This document shows positions 1-7,449 of a stretch of 64,000 nucleotides of DNA, one piece after another. The notes under the pieces are model-generated. The model was not told where the DNA came from. It ran no database searches and worked only from the letters and a program-made list of their open reading frames with translations. Made by a program: the position numbers and the translations under genes. Every line of letters starts with the position of its first letter. Positions within the stretch are counted from its first letter, which is position 1. Origin of the DNA: Clostridia bacterium (lineage in GTDB: Bacteria > Bacillota > Clostridia > Christensenellales > Aristaeellaceae); assembly GCA_017534885.1 (NCBI GenBank), contig JAFXVR010000051.1:1-64000 (forward strand), read 5' to 3'.

Positions 1-349
1 AGGAAGCGGGCCCCGCACGGCGAACTTTCCCTGCGACGAAGGGAAAGGCCGACAGCGCTGACCTGTGAGAACGGTCATGCAGTACTTGGTAAGGGTGACA
101 AAAGGGCGCTTCCAACCTTAGAGCCACGACTGGTTGTGGTGATTTCCGCTGTCTTCCACAACCAGTCGTGGCTTGGTTCAGGAAAGCGCCCTTTTGACAT
201 CCGAATCAGTACTTATTGATACACTTGCAGCATCGAATGACGCCATGACGATTATGGGCGGTGATTCTACACAATGTCTGGGATTTTCAGGAATTGACAA
301 CGGATTTTCTGAGTCGGTAAAGAACTATTGTCTAAAAGGGAGGAATTAG
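1..349 (+). pseudogene. Reading frame interrupted by a MITE, 5' end outside window
   Basis: Frame 1 is open from base 1 and runs into the 120-bp element at 88-207, ending at TGA 217-219. If the element and one copy of the 7-bp duplication (208-214) are removed, base 87 joins base 215 in frame and the reading frame stays open to TAG 347-349. The restored tail contains segments such as HAVLIDTLAASNDAM and QCLGFSGIDNGF. No family is recognised. The tail after the element is A+T-richer than the rest of the window, as is the small ORF that follows, which suggests acquired DNA. The insertion adds 127 bp and so shifts the frame. That the frame was once translated is inferred from the open codons and from the RBS-coupled ORF after it. 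Confidence 0.5.
88..207 (+). mobile_element. 120-bp palindromic MITE, copy 1
   Basis: This non-coding element starts GGTAAGGGTGAC and ends GACATCCGAATC. Its near-terminal arms read CAAAAGGGCGCTT and the inverted AAGCGCCCTTTTG. An inner inverted repeat, CCACGACTGGTTGTGG against CCACAACCAGTCGTGG, flanks a short centre, so the element can fold into one long hairpin. It is flanked by the direct repeat AGTACTT at 81-87 and 208-214. The right arm reads TTGGTTCAGGAAAGCG, shared with copies 3 and 5 (subtype A). Confidence 0.85.
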
Positions 350-353
350 CATA

Positions 354-416
354 ATGGGTATTTGGGGGCCGGGGTTATACTCAAATGATGATGCGTTGGA
401 TTTGAAAGCCATGTAG
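354..416 (+). pseudogene. N-terminal remnant of a DUF4259-type protein
   Basis: An ATG at 354 preceded by GGGAGGAA (339-346) opens a 20-codon frame whose product begins MGIWGPGLYSNDDALD and ends at TAG 416. This matches from memory the start of DUF4259 proteins (MGxWGxGxFSDDxA-D). Full-length members are several times longer, and the sequence after the stop shows no continuation in any frame, so this is a truncated relic. Codons are A+T-rich compared with the neighbouring operon. The ORF lies 4 bp after the stop of the interrupted frame, so the two were probably translationally coupled. From 417 to about 600 I see no gene. Confidence 0.6.
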
Positions 417-604
417 TAGGTTTGTCCGCCCTTGCTCTGCACCGTGATGAACTGTTTGTTGGTTGCGGCGCTGTACACCCTCTCCTTTCCCCTGCGACAA
501 TGATATCACACAAGCCCCCGTCAATCAAGACAGAGACCCTACCGATCAGACTGTGCAGCATGAAGCGTGAGAGAAGCAGCTTTTGCTATTTTCCGCCCAC
601 CCCC

Positions 605-632
605 TTGCATTCTCCGGGAATCTGCATATAAT
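605..632 (+). promoter_or_regulatory. Sigma-A-type promoter of the 0.7-10.7 kb operon
   Basis: The -35 box TTGCAT (605-610) and -10 box TATAAT (627-632) are separated by 16 bp. The expected start site falls on the palindromic operator at 640-655. No other promoter is evident before the first gene, and the genes that follow are tightly spaced or overlapping to 10.7 kb. Confidence 0.65.
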
Positions 633-639
633 AACAGGT

Positions 640-655
640 GTTAGCCACATCTAAC
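640..655 (+). promoter_or_regulatory. Palindromic operator GTTAG-N6-CTAAC, site 1
   Basis: The sequence is GTTAG CCACAT CTAAC, a 16-bp inverted repeat starting 7 bp after the -10 box, at the expected transcription start. Two more copies with the same half-sites and spacing lie at 10774-10789 and 10839-10854, next to the second promoter of the locus. Position and repetition indicate a repressor operator. The half-site GTTAG resembles that of DtxR/IdeR boxes, but the spacing differs. Confidence 0.7.
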
Positions 656-679
656 CCACCCGAAAGGATCTGACCAAGC

Positions 680-1180
680 ATGAGCATCCCAGTCCTGACC
701 ATGGAGGCGCTGATCTTCGCCGCCCTGTTCACGGCCATCCTGTTCTCCCTGCTGGGCAAAAAGGAGAGCGCGGCCAGCATCCACAACTATCCGCCGGACA
801 TTCAGGAGGAATACTTCAAAACCCATCCACGGCAGGATGTGTCTTCCCGGTCGAAAAAGGTCATTCTCACGAAAAGCCTGGGGCTGCTGATGTTCACCGC
901 CATCCTGACCGCCTGCGCGTATTTCGCGGAGGCGAGGACCTTCTGGCAGGGGTTCGGCGCGGCCTTCGGGCTGATGGTCTGGATCGGGTGCTATGACACC
1001 TTCTTCCTGGACTGGGTGCTGTTCGCCAACATGAAGTGCTTCCGCCTGCCGGGCACCGAGCACATGGACAGGGCGTACCATCAGAAATGGTTCCACCTGA
1101 AGGGCCTGCTGTTCCCGGGCATCGTGTTCGCCCTGATCCCCGCCGCGCTGGTGGGGTGGATCATCACGCTGATCGTTTGA
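680..1180 (+). CDS. Four-helix membrane protein, paralogue A
   Basis: This 166-residue protein has about four hydrophobic segments (near residues 5-24, 62-80, 88-110 and 140-162). After helix 1 comes the motif PPDIQEEYFK, and in helix 3 comes the acidic motif YDTFFLDW. The same layout, including a P-x-x-V/I-Q/K-E segment and a D-x4-5-D motif in helix 3, recurs in the proteins encoded at 5673, 6175 and 7450, so these are four diverged copies of one family. It is the first gene of the operator-controlled operon. The family has no name that I recognise. Acidic residues inside a helix could suit cation or substrate handling, but function is unknown. Confidence 0.8.
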   Translation: MSIPVLTMEALIFAALFTAILFSLLGKKESAASIHNYPPDIQEEYFKTHPRQDVSSRSKKVILTKSLGLLMFTAILTACAYFAEARTFWQGFGAAFGLMVWIGCYDTFFLDWVLFANMKCFRLPGTEHMDRAYHQKWFHLKGLLFPGIVFALIPAALVGWIITLIV

Positions 1181-1194
1181 CGGAGGAATGAGCG

Positions 1195-2061
1195 ATGGCA
1201 AGGAAGGATTCCGAGCATCAGAAGCAATCCATGAGCGCGCTTTTCCGGGGGAAGGCCATCTTCAAGCCGCTGAACACGGGCTGGATCGACGACCACGCGG
1301 CCTGCGTGCGGGAGTGGATCGCCAACATCTTCTTCTACACGAAGAACGGCACGACTGTTATGATCGACGCCGGGTACAACTATGAGCGGCTGAAGGAGAA
1401 GATGGGCTGGCTGGACATCGACCCGGCCTCCATCCGGCACATCCTCATCACCCATCAGGACACCGACCACGTAGGCGCGCTGGAACAGGACAGCGAGCTG
1501 CTGTTCCGGGACGCCAAGGTGTACCTCAGCGAGATCGAAAACCGCTATCTCACGGGCGAAACCCGGCGGAAGGTCTTCCACGGATTCTACCGGCTGCCCC
1601 TGGTCAAAATGGACAATCAGAAGGTGCTGCTGAAGGACGGCGAGATCCTCCGCATCGGGGACATCAAGATCGAGTGCATCCTCGTGCCCGGCCACACCTG
1701 GGGGCACATGGTGTACCTGATCGATGACACGTACCTGTTCACCGGCGACACCATCTGGTTCGGCGCGGACGGCGGGTACAGCTTCCTCAGCACCTTAGCG
1801 GAGGACAACAGACTGGCTGTTCAATCCCTGGCGAAGCTGGAGCAGAACATCCGCGCCCGGAATCATCGCATTGCGGTCATCACCGGGCACACCGGCTGGA
1901 CGGACGACCTGGACTTCGTCTTCGCCCACCGGGATGAGATCTGCAAGCCCTTCACCCGGCGCTACACCGATCCGGAAGCGCCTTACGACGGGTACATCGA
2001 GGATGACGACACGGAAGAGAAAGCCCGCGGCGGCTGCCTGGGAGCGAAGCGGGCAAACTGA
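1195..2061 (+). CDS. Metallo-beta-lactamase-fold hydrolase
   Basis: The 288-residue protein carries the MBL-fold signatures: HQDTDH at residues 87-92, PGHTWGH near 163-169, TGDT near 179-182 and TGHTG near the C-terminal part. The usual first motif is HxHxDH, and here its second histidine is aspartate, which alters one metal ligand. A GGAGG (1181-1186) lies 8 bp before the ATG, 14 bp after the previous stop. It is probably a cytoplasmic metal-dependent hydrolase of thioesters, lactones or phosphodiesters. The substrate cannot be told from sequence. It sits in an operon rich in metal-related genes. Confidence 0.85.
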   Translation: MARKDSEHQKQSMSALFRGKAIFKPLNTGWIDDHAACVREWIANIFFYTKNGTTVMIDAGYNYERLKEKMGWLDIDPASIRHILITHQDTDHVGALEQDSELLFRDAKVYLSEIENRYLTGETRRKVFHGFYRLPLVKMDNQKVLLKDGEILRIGDIKIECILVPGHTWGHMVYLIDDTYLFTGDTIWFGADGGYSFLSTLAEDNRLAVQSLAKLEQNIRARNHRIAVITGHTGWTDDLDFVFAHRDEICKPFTRRYTDPEAPYDGYIEDDDTEEKARGGCLGAKRAN

Positions 2062-2085
2062 GTGGCTGATACAGGAGATCGTGAC

Positions 2086-2868
2086 ATGAATGCGGATGCG
2101 CTGGCAGGAATCCTCATCCCCTTTCTGGGCACAACGGCGGGCTCGGCCTGTGTGTTTCTGATGAAAAAGGAGCTATCCCGCAGCGTTCAGCGGGCGCTGA
2201 CTGGCTTTGCCAGTGGCGTGATGGTAGCGGCTTCGATCTGGAGCCTGATCATTCCGGCCATGGATCAGGCGGAGCCGATGGGACAGCTGGCCTTTCTTCC
2301 CGCGGTGATCGGGTTCTGGTGCGGCATCCTGTTTCTCCTTCTGCTGGACTCGGTCATCCCTCATCTTCACATGAACGCCCAGACCGCCGAAGGCCCCCGA
2401 AGCAAGCTGGCCCGAACCACCATGATGGTGCTGGCGGTCACCCTCCACAATATCCCGGAAGGCATGGCGGTGGGGGTGGTTTACGCGGGTCTTCTCTCAG
2501 GATCGGCCAATATCACATCAGGCGGCGCGCTGGCGCTGGCACTGGGGATTGCGATCCAGAACTTCCCGGAAGGCGCGATCATTTCCATGCCCCTGCACGC
2601 CGAGGGAAAAAGCCGGGGCCGGGCGTTCATGGACGGCACCCTGTCCGGCGCGGTGGAGCCTGTGGGCGCATGGCTGACGATCCTCCTGTCCTCGCTGATT
2701 GTGCCCGCCATGCCCTATATGCTGAGCTTCGCCGCGGGAGCGATGATGTACGTGGTGGTGGAGGAACTGATTCCGGAGATGAGCGAGGGAGAACACTCCA
2801 ACCTCGGCGTGGTGATGTTTGCCGTGGGCTTCACGCTGATGATGGCGCTGGACGTGGCGCTGGGATAA
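2086..2868 (+). CDS. ZIP-family metal transporter (ZupT/GufA-like)
   Basis: The 260-residue integral membrane protein has about eight hydrophobic segments and the two ZIP metal-site motifs HNIPEG (residues 123-128 region) and QNFPEG (about 30 residues later), which in the family bind zinc or iron in helices 4 and 5. ZIP proteins move divalent metals into the cytoplasm. The ATG at 2086 is chosen because CAGGAG precedes it; an in-frame GTG at 2062 would overlap the preceding context without a good site. The gene supports a metal-related role for the operon, together with the HMA protein at 5398 and the ZinT-like protein at 11462. Confidence 0.88.
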   Translation: MNADALAGILIPFLGTTAGSACVFLMKKELSRSVQRALTGFASGVMVAASIWSLIIPAMDQAEPMGQLAFLPAVIGFWCGILFLLLLDSVIPHLHMNAQTAEGPRSKLARTTMMVLAVTLHNIPEGMAVGVVYAGLLSGSANITSGGALALALGIAIQNFPEGAIISMPLHAEGKSRGRAFMDGTLSGAVEPVGAWLTILLSSLIVPAMPYMLSFAAGAMMYVVVEELIPEMSEGEHSNLGVVMFAVGFTLMMALDVALG

Positions 2869-2882
2869 GGGAGGAGAGGCGG

Positions 2883-3497
2883 ATGAAGAAAAAGATCTGG
2901 GATCTGTACGCACCCATCTACGAGCGGGCGATGAAGGCGGACGCAAAGCTGTATGCGTTCATGTATGAGCGGATTCCCACGGTCATTCAGGGCCGGGAAG
3001 TGCTGGAAATCGCCACCGGCCCCGGCCTGCTGGCCAGGCACGTGGCTCATGCCGCGAAACGGATGATCGCCACAGACTATTCCGACGGGATGATCGCCCA
3101 GGCGAAGAAGGGCGAAGCCATGCCCAACCTAACCTTTGAAGTGGCGGACGCCATGAACCTGCCATATGCGGACGGCTCCTTCGACGCGGTGATCATCGCC
3201 AATGCGCTGCACATTGTGCCCGATCCGGGGAAAGTGCTGAATGAAATCGACCGGGTGCTGCGTCCCGGCGGGCTGCTGATCGCGCCGAACTTTGTGGAGC
3301 ACAGGGGCACGCTTCTCAGCCGCCTCTGGTCGGGTATCCTGCGAATCGCCGGCATCCGGTTTGAGCACCAGTGGAACGGGAGCGAGTACCTGCGATTCCT
3401 GGAGGAGTGCGGCTGGAAGATCGCCTTCAGCCGGGAAATGGGCGGGCGGATCGCGCTGATGTACACGGAGTGCGTGCGGAAGGAGGCTTCCGAATGA
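2883..3497 (+). CDS. Class I SAM-dependent methyltransferase
   Basis: The 204-residue protein has the SAM-binding motif I EIATGPGLL near residues 40-48, an acidic motif II (ATDYSDGM), the motif DAMNLPYADGSFDAV and a post-motif RVLRPGGLL, as in the UbiE/Methyltransf_11 group. The start follows GGGAGGAG. Its stop overlaps the ATG of the next gene (ATGA), so translation is coupled to the ATC-hydrolase-like trio. The acceptor substrate is unknown. Two further methyltransferases belong to the same locus (10026 and 13584). Confidence 0.88.
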   Translation: MKKKIWDLYAPIYERAMKADAKLYAFMYERIPTVIQGREVLEIATGPGLLARHVAHAAKRMIATDYSDGMIAQAKKGEAMPNLTFEVADAMNLPYADGSFDAVIIANALHIVPDPGKVLNEIDRVLRPGGLLIAPNFVEHRGTLLSRLWSGILRIAGIRFEHQWNGSEYLRFLEECGWKIAFSREMGGRIALMYTECVRKEASE

Positions 3498-4129
3498 AGG
3501 CCTACACCCCGGAGAAGCTGGCGGCCATCAGCCGGTACAAAGCGCTGTTCCCCACACTTCCGCAGGAGATTCAGCGGGATGTATACGCCCGGATGCGGGT
3601 GCTTCTGGAGGAGGAAAAGCGCTGGTGTGACAAAGGCAATTACAAGCACATCGCCCAGATCCTGACCACCATCGCCCTGTACGAGGTGCTGCAGCGGCAC
3701 GGGAAGAGCGAGCCGGAAGCCTTCCAAACCATCTCGGAGGCCATGTGGGGCGCGCTGACGCCGGAGACCTATCAGAAAATGGCGCGGCTGCCCTTCTTCA
3801 TCCCCGCGATGAAAAAGATTCTGCCCTTCGGCTTCCGGCACGGCTCCGGCGCGGGCTGGAGATACGAATGGCACCTGGAGGAGGACGGGAAAGACCGCTT
3901 CCACTTTGAGTGCCGGGAATGCCTCTACTGGCACATCTTCCGCGAGCGGAACCTGATGAAGCTGGGCGCGATGTTCTGCCATTCGGACGTCATCAACTTC
4001 GGCCGCCTGCCCTATACCGATTTCAGGCGGACGAAAACCCTCTGCCAGGGCGGCGACTGCTGTGACTTTGATTTCGTCCGGCACAGGACGGACGCCGGAG
4101 ACGGCTGGGAAAGGAGCGAGAGCAGATGA
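3494..4129 (+). CDS. ATC-hydrolase-like protein 1 (PF14196-type)
   Basis: The 211-residue protein matches the pattern of L-2-amino-thiazoline-4-carboxylate hydrolase-like proteins. It has a helical N-terminal half, then FECRECLYW, an AMFCHSD segment, FRRTKTLCQGG and CCDFDF near the C-terminus. The founding enzyme opens the thiazoline ring of ATC to N-carbamoyl-cysteine in Pseudomonas, but most family members are untested. Conserved cysteines and the C-terminal CDF-like motif are present. It overlaps the genes on both sides by 4 bp (ATGA). Three more relatives occur at 4126, 4764 and 7956. The family call is from recognition of motif layout and is not certain. Confidence 0.75.
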   Translation: MKAYTPEKLAAISRYKALFPTLPQEIQRDVYARMRVLLEEEKRWCDKGNYKHIAQILTTIALYEVLQRHGKSEPEAFQTISEAMWGALTPETYQKMARLPFFIPAMKKILPFGFRHGSGAGWRYEWHLEEDGKDRFHFECRECLYWHIFRERNLMKLGAMFCHSDVINFGRLPYTDFRRTKTLCQGGDCCDFDFVRHRTDAGDGWERSESR

Positions 4130-4767
4130 AATACGCTGGCATGCCCCTCGGCATGTGGCTGCTCTTCCGGCGGTCGTTCCGGGAGAATCTGACAGACGCC
4201 TTTGGCGTTGCCCCGGCTGATGCAAAGCGGATCACGAAAAAAGCCAGAAGCAGATACAAGGAGATCATTGCGAAACTCCCGGCCTTTGAGCAGGGCGACC
4301 GCTTCCGGATGAACATCGTCAGCTGCGCAATGCTGTCAGCCTTTCTGCTGAATCTGCCGGAAAAGCCAGCCCTGGAGCGGGTGACGCGGTACTACCGCGA
4401 GGCCATGATGACCGGCCCGATGCGCTGGTTCTGCCGGATGGGCGGCAAACAGAAGTTCAGCGAAAAGGACGTGGCCGGGATGAAGGCCACCGCCGCCTTC
4501 CGCGCCGCCGACCGGAATCCCTATTCCTGGAACATGGACTTCCTGCCCTATGCCGACGGCAGCGGCTATGAGGCCCGGTTCAGCCAATGCGGCATCTGCA
4601 CCCTGATGAAGGAGCTGGGGCTCTTTGAATACGTCCCCGCCATGTGCCGCCTGGATTACGCCATGAGCGACGCGGGCGGCGCGACGGACTTTGTGCGGGA
4701 ATACACCCTGGCCTCGGGCGGGCCGTACTGCGACTGCGGGTACAAGCGGAAGGCGGCGGTGAAATGA
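4126..4767 (+). CDS. ATC-hydrolase-like protein 2
   Basis: The 213-residue protein has the same overall plan as the preceding one: a basic helical N-terminal half, FSQCGICTLMKELGLFE, CRLDYAM and a C-terminal YCDCGYK. The two cysteines of the first motif and the C-terminal cysteines are kept, but sequence identity with its neighbours is low, so these are old paralogues rather than a recent tandem duplication. Start and stop overlap the neighbours by 4 bp. Function is unknown beyond family membership. Confidence 0.72.
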   Translation: MKYAGMPLGMWLLFRRSFRENLTDAFGVAPADAKRITKKARSRYKEIIAKLPAFEQGDRFRMNIVSCAMLSAFLLNLPEKPALERVTRYYREAMMTGPMRWFCRMGGKQKFSEKDVAGMKATAAFRAADRNPYSWNMDFLPYADGSGYEARFSQCGICTLMKELGLFEYVPAMCRLDYAMSDAGGATDFVREYTLASGGPYCDCGYKRKAAVK

Positions 4768-5396
4768 GCGTCGAAAAGCGCCTTGCCCGGTATGCGCGGC
4801 TGTACCGGGCCGGACTGGATAAGCAGGGCTTCACAGATGTGGACGCGAAAATTCAGCGTTATGCCGGGAGGCTCCGGGAAATGCTGGCCTCCCCGCAGTT
4901 CCAAAGGCACAATGTCTATCCCACGATGAACGTTCCGCTGATCTACGCCGTGATCGCCATGTGCCTGGAATTGAGAAGTTACGGGCTTTCCGACGGTGAG
5001 ATCATGGCCTTCACGGACGTCGTATTCGCAGGACGCAGGAGATTCTTTGACAGGCTGCTCCGTGTCATCGACCTGCTGCCCAACAGTTTTCAGATCGCAA
5101 GAAAGTGGAACATCGGTGATCACGCGAAGCGGGTGCGGGACCACAGCATCACCTATGACATCTTCACGGTTACTGAGGACTCGGTGGAGTACAAAATCTC
5201 GAAGTGCATGTATGTGGAGATGTTTGCGTCCTGGGGGATCCGGGGGCTGTGCAAGATTTTCTGCAACACAGATACCCGCTCTTACGCGGGGCTCACGCGG
5301 CATGTGCACTTCGTCCGGCACTCCGACCTGTCAGACGGTCCCTGCTGCTGGGATGAGATTCACAAAAAGACGCGGCATCGGAAAGAAGGCGGCTGA
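4764..5396 (+). CDS. ATC-hydrolase-like protein 3
   Basis: The 210-residue protein keeps the family pattern with changes: the first motif is KISKCMYVEMF with only one cysteine of the usual pair, then GLCKIFCNTD, and a C-terminal GPCCWDE. The lost cysteine suggests that the three adjacent proteins are not functionally equivalent and might form a heteromer, which is an inference. Its ATG overlaps the previous stop. The next gene begins within 2 bp of its stop. Confidence 0.72.
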   Translation: MSVEKRLARYARLYRAGLDKQGFTDVDAKIQRYAGRLREMLASPQFQRHNVYPTMNVPLIYAVIAMCLELRSYGLSDGEIMAFTDVVFAGRRRFFDRLLRVIDLLPNSFQIARKWNIGDHAKRVRDHSITYDIFTVTEDSVEYKISKCMYVEMFASWGIRGLCKIFCNTDTRSYAGLTRHVHFVRHSDLSDGPCCWDEIHKKTRHRKEGG

Positions 5397-5397
5397 C

Positions 5398-5646
5398 ATG
5401 ATGAAAACGGTGCTGAAGATTGAAGGCATGATGTGCGGCATGTGCGAAGCCCATATCTGCGACGCGATCCGTAGGGCGGTTCCTTCCGCGAAAAAAGTGA
5501 CCGCCTCCCGGGGCAAGGGGGAAGCCTCTTTCCTGACGGAGGAGGCCGTCGATGCGGAGGCCCTGAAAGCCGCCATCGGCGCAACGGGGTACTCCTGTCT
5601 GTCGGTGGAATCGGCCCCATACAGAAAGCGCGGGTTGTTCGGATGA
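5398..5646 (+). CDS. Heavy-metal-associated (HMA) domain protein
   Basis: This 82-residue protein is a single HMA domain in the CopZ/ATX1 style, with the metal-binding loop MMCGMC near residues 11-16 and the family's beta-alpha-beta-beta-alpha-beta length. Such proteins carry Cu(I), Zn(II) or similar ions in the cytoplasm. Two methionine codons are adjacent, at 5398 and 5401, and either could start the protein. The stop overlaps a possible ATG of the next gene. A short basic tail (YRKRGLFG) follows the domain. Confidence 0.85.
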   Translation: MMKTVLKIEGMMCGMCEAHICDAIRRAVPSAKKVTASRGKGEASFLTEEAVDAEALKAAIGATGYSCLSVESAPYRKRGLFG

Positions 5647-5672
5647 CCACACCGTTTGGAGGGCTGTTGAAT

Positions 5673-6164
5673 ATGAACTGGCCGAGAATCATTGTGGACG
5701 GGTTGGCGATGTCCCTGCTCTTCAACGCCGCGGTGGGCGTGGGCTTCCTGCTGTGGCCCCAGGCGTACAGCACCATGTTTCCCAGGGAAATCAAAGAAGC
5801 CGCCGCTCCCTTTGTGGACAAGGGTGAGGTGCGGAAGATGAAGCTGCTGCTCTATCCGCTCTATCCGGCGCTGTTCCTCTGGTGGGGCGTCAGCGCGGGA
5901 CTGGCCGGCATCCGGGGCTTCTGGCCCCTGTTCTGGACGGGTTATGTGGAGATGACCATGGTCAGCGTCAGCGATTTCATCATCCTGGACTGCTGGCTGC
6001 CCGGAAAAGTGAAGCACATGATCAAAGGCGCGGAGCACTGCAAAGCCTGGGAACGCAAAGAATGGCTGAAGACGCTGGCGATCCCGGAGCACGCCCTGGG
6101 CTGGACACTGCTGGTGTGCCCCATCGCGGCGCTGATCGTGGCGGGCGTGGGAAGCCTGTTCTGA
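5673..6164 (+). CDS. Four-helix membrane protein, paralogue B
   Basis: The 163-residue protein has four hydrophobic segments. Helix 1 is followed by MFPREIKEAAAPF, and helix 3 carries SDFIILDC, the same position and spacing as YDTFFLDW in the product of 680. The ATG at 5673 is preferred because GGAGGG lies 9 bp upstream and the protein then begins directly with the membrane segment as in the paralogues. An ATG at 5643 overlapping the HMA stop would add ten residues. Function is unknown. Confidence 0.78.
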   Translation: MNWPRIIVDGLAMSLLFNAAVGVGFLLWPQAYSTMFPREIKEAAAPFVDKGEVRKMKLLLYPLYPALFLWWGVSAGLAGIRGFWPLFWTGYVEMTMVSVSDFIILDCWLPGKVKHMIKGAEHCKAWERKEWLKTLAIPEHALGWTLLVCPIAALIVAGVGSLF

Positions 6165-6174
6165 AGGAGGGAAT

Positions 6175-6654
6175 ATGATCGTTCTGCAGTTGATCTTGTT
6201 CTGCGCGCTGTTCGCCCTGATGATCAAGCTCGCTGTGCGCAATAACGCCCTGAACGCGCTGTACTTCTATCCGAAGCCGGTGCAGGAGCGGGTATACCGG
6301 CTCGGCCTGACCGACAGAGAGACCGTCGCTTTGAAGCGGAAGCGCTTCATGATCCCGTTATTTCTTGTCATGCTGGCCGCGCTGCTGCTGATCATCGGCC
6401 TGTGGAACGGCATTCGGGAATTCTGCCCCGCATATTTCCAGGCGCTGCTTTTTCTGGAGGTCATGAACTGGCTTGACGGCATCGTGATCGACCGGCTCTG
6501 GGTGGGGCATTCGAAGCTGTGGCTCATTCCCGGCACGGAGGACATTCCCTTTGTGCAGACCTGGCCTGAGATATTCAAAAAGCGCGGCATCCTGACCCTG
6601 ATCTGGATCGTCGGCGCAGCAATCGTTGCCTGGCTGGTCGTGCTGATTATCTGA
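6175..6654 (+). CDS. Four-helix membrane protein, paralogue C
   Basis: The 159-residue protein begins directly with helix 1 and then has YPKPVQERVYRLG. Helix 3 has LDGIVIDRLW, followed by the soluble loop HSKLWLIPGTED. The last part resembles the FRLPGTEHM loop in the product of 680, which links these two more closely. An AAGGAGGGA site lies just before the ATG. It belongs to the four-member family of this operon. No characterised relative is recognised. Confidence 0.8.
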   Translation: MIVLQLILFCALFALMIKLAVRNNALNALYFYPKPVQERVYRLGLTDRETVALKRKRFMIPLFLVMLAALLLIIGLWNGIREFCPAYFQALLFLEVMNWLDGIVIDRLWVGHSKLWLIPGTEDIPFVQTWPEIFKKRGILTLIWIVGAAIVAWLVVLII

Positions 6655-6668
6655 GGAGGAATAGATCG

Positions 6669-7436
6669 ATGCAGTTTGACGAAAAAGGCCTCATGACGGG
6701 CAAGGTTCTGTTCCTGCTGCCCGGAACGGCCTGCGATTATCAGACGAATTTCGGCAATGTGCTGGACAGGCTGGGGGAGAAATATCACCTGGTCTGCGTC
6801 AACTATGACGGCTTTGACGGCGGCGAGGCCATCTTCCCGGACATGATCACGGTGACAGAGAAGATCGAACAGTATATCAAGGATCACTTCCATGGCCGGA
6901 TCGACGGGGCCATCGGCTCCTCCCTGGGCTCCAGCTTTGTGGGGCAGCTGATTCAGCGGCAGAAGGTGCACCTGGATCACGGCATTTTCGGCAGCCCTGA
7001 TCTCGACCAGAGCGGAAGATTCAGCGCCTGGCTGCAGTCCAAGCTGGTGGTTCCCCTGCTGACCAGCTTTACCAAAGGCGAGAAGAAGAAAGCCAGGAGC
7101 CGGGAAAAACTCAAAAGCTTCTTTGAGATGAACGACGAGATGGCGGACAGGTTCATGGCCTGCTTCGAGAAGTTCTCCCCCATGTCCATCAAAAACGAGT
7201 ATTACACCGATCTGCTCACCTGGCTGGACGAGGACATCCATGTGGAACACACGAAGGCGCACTTCATCTATGCCAAAAAGATGGGCGAGAAGTACCTGGC
7301 GCGGTACAGGAAACACTTCCGCGACCCGGAGATCAGGGAATTCGACATGCAGCACGAGCAGTGGGTCTTCGGCGGGGACGAGTACGCCGTACCCGTGCTG
7401 AAGGCCATTGACGAGTTCATGGAAACGCCGGTTTGA
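6669..7436 (+). CDS. Alpha/beta-hydrolase-fold protein
   Basis: The 255-residue protein begins with the strand and oxyanion region VLFLLPGTACDYQTNF. It has a nucleophile-elbow motif GSSLGSS near residue 80, matching G-x-S-x-G (G-S-S-L-G), and the C-terminal HEQW provides a possible catalytic histidine. It has no signal peptide. GAGGAAT precedes the ATG. The substrate is unknown; esterase, thioesterase or lactonase activity is possible. It lies between two four-helix membrane genes with 14-bp gaps. Confidence 0.8.
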   Translation: MQFDEKGLMTGKVLFLLPGTACDYQTNFGNVLDRLGEKYHLVCVNYDGFDGGEAIFPDMITVTEKIEQYIKDHFHGRIDGAIGSSLGSSFVGQLIQRQKVHLDHGIFGSPDLDQSGRFSAWLQSKLVVPLLTSFTKGEKKKARSREKLKSFFEMNDEMADRFMACFEKFSPMSIKNEYYTDLLTWLDEDIHVEHTKAHFIYAKKMGEKYLARYRKHFRDPEIREFDMQHEQWVFGGDEYAVPVLKAIDEFMETPV

Positions 7437-7449
7437 AGGAGGGAACAGG

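Noticed and set aside
88..207. The palindromic element as a riboswitch or plain terminator
   Set aside because: It occurs in both orientations, inside a broken gene as well as between genes, and has insertion duplications.
640..655. Classical DtxR/IdeR box
   Set aside because: Half-sites are similar, but the centre is 6 bp instead of 1 bp, so I give only a palindromic operator of unknown regulator.
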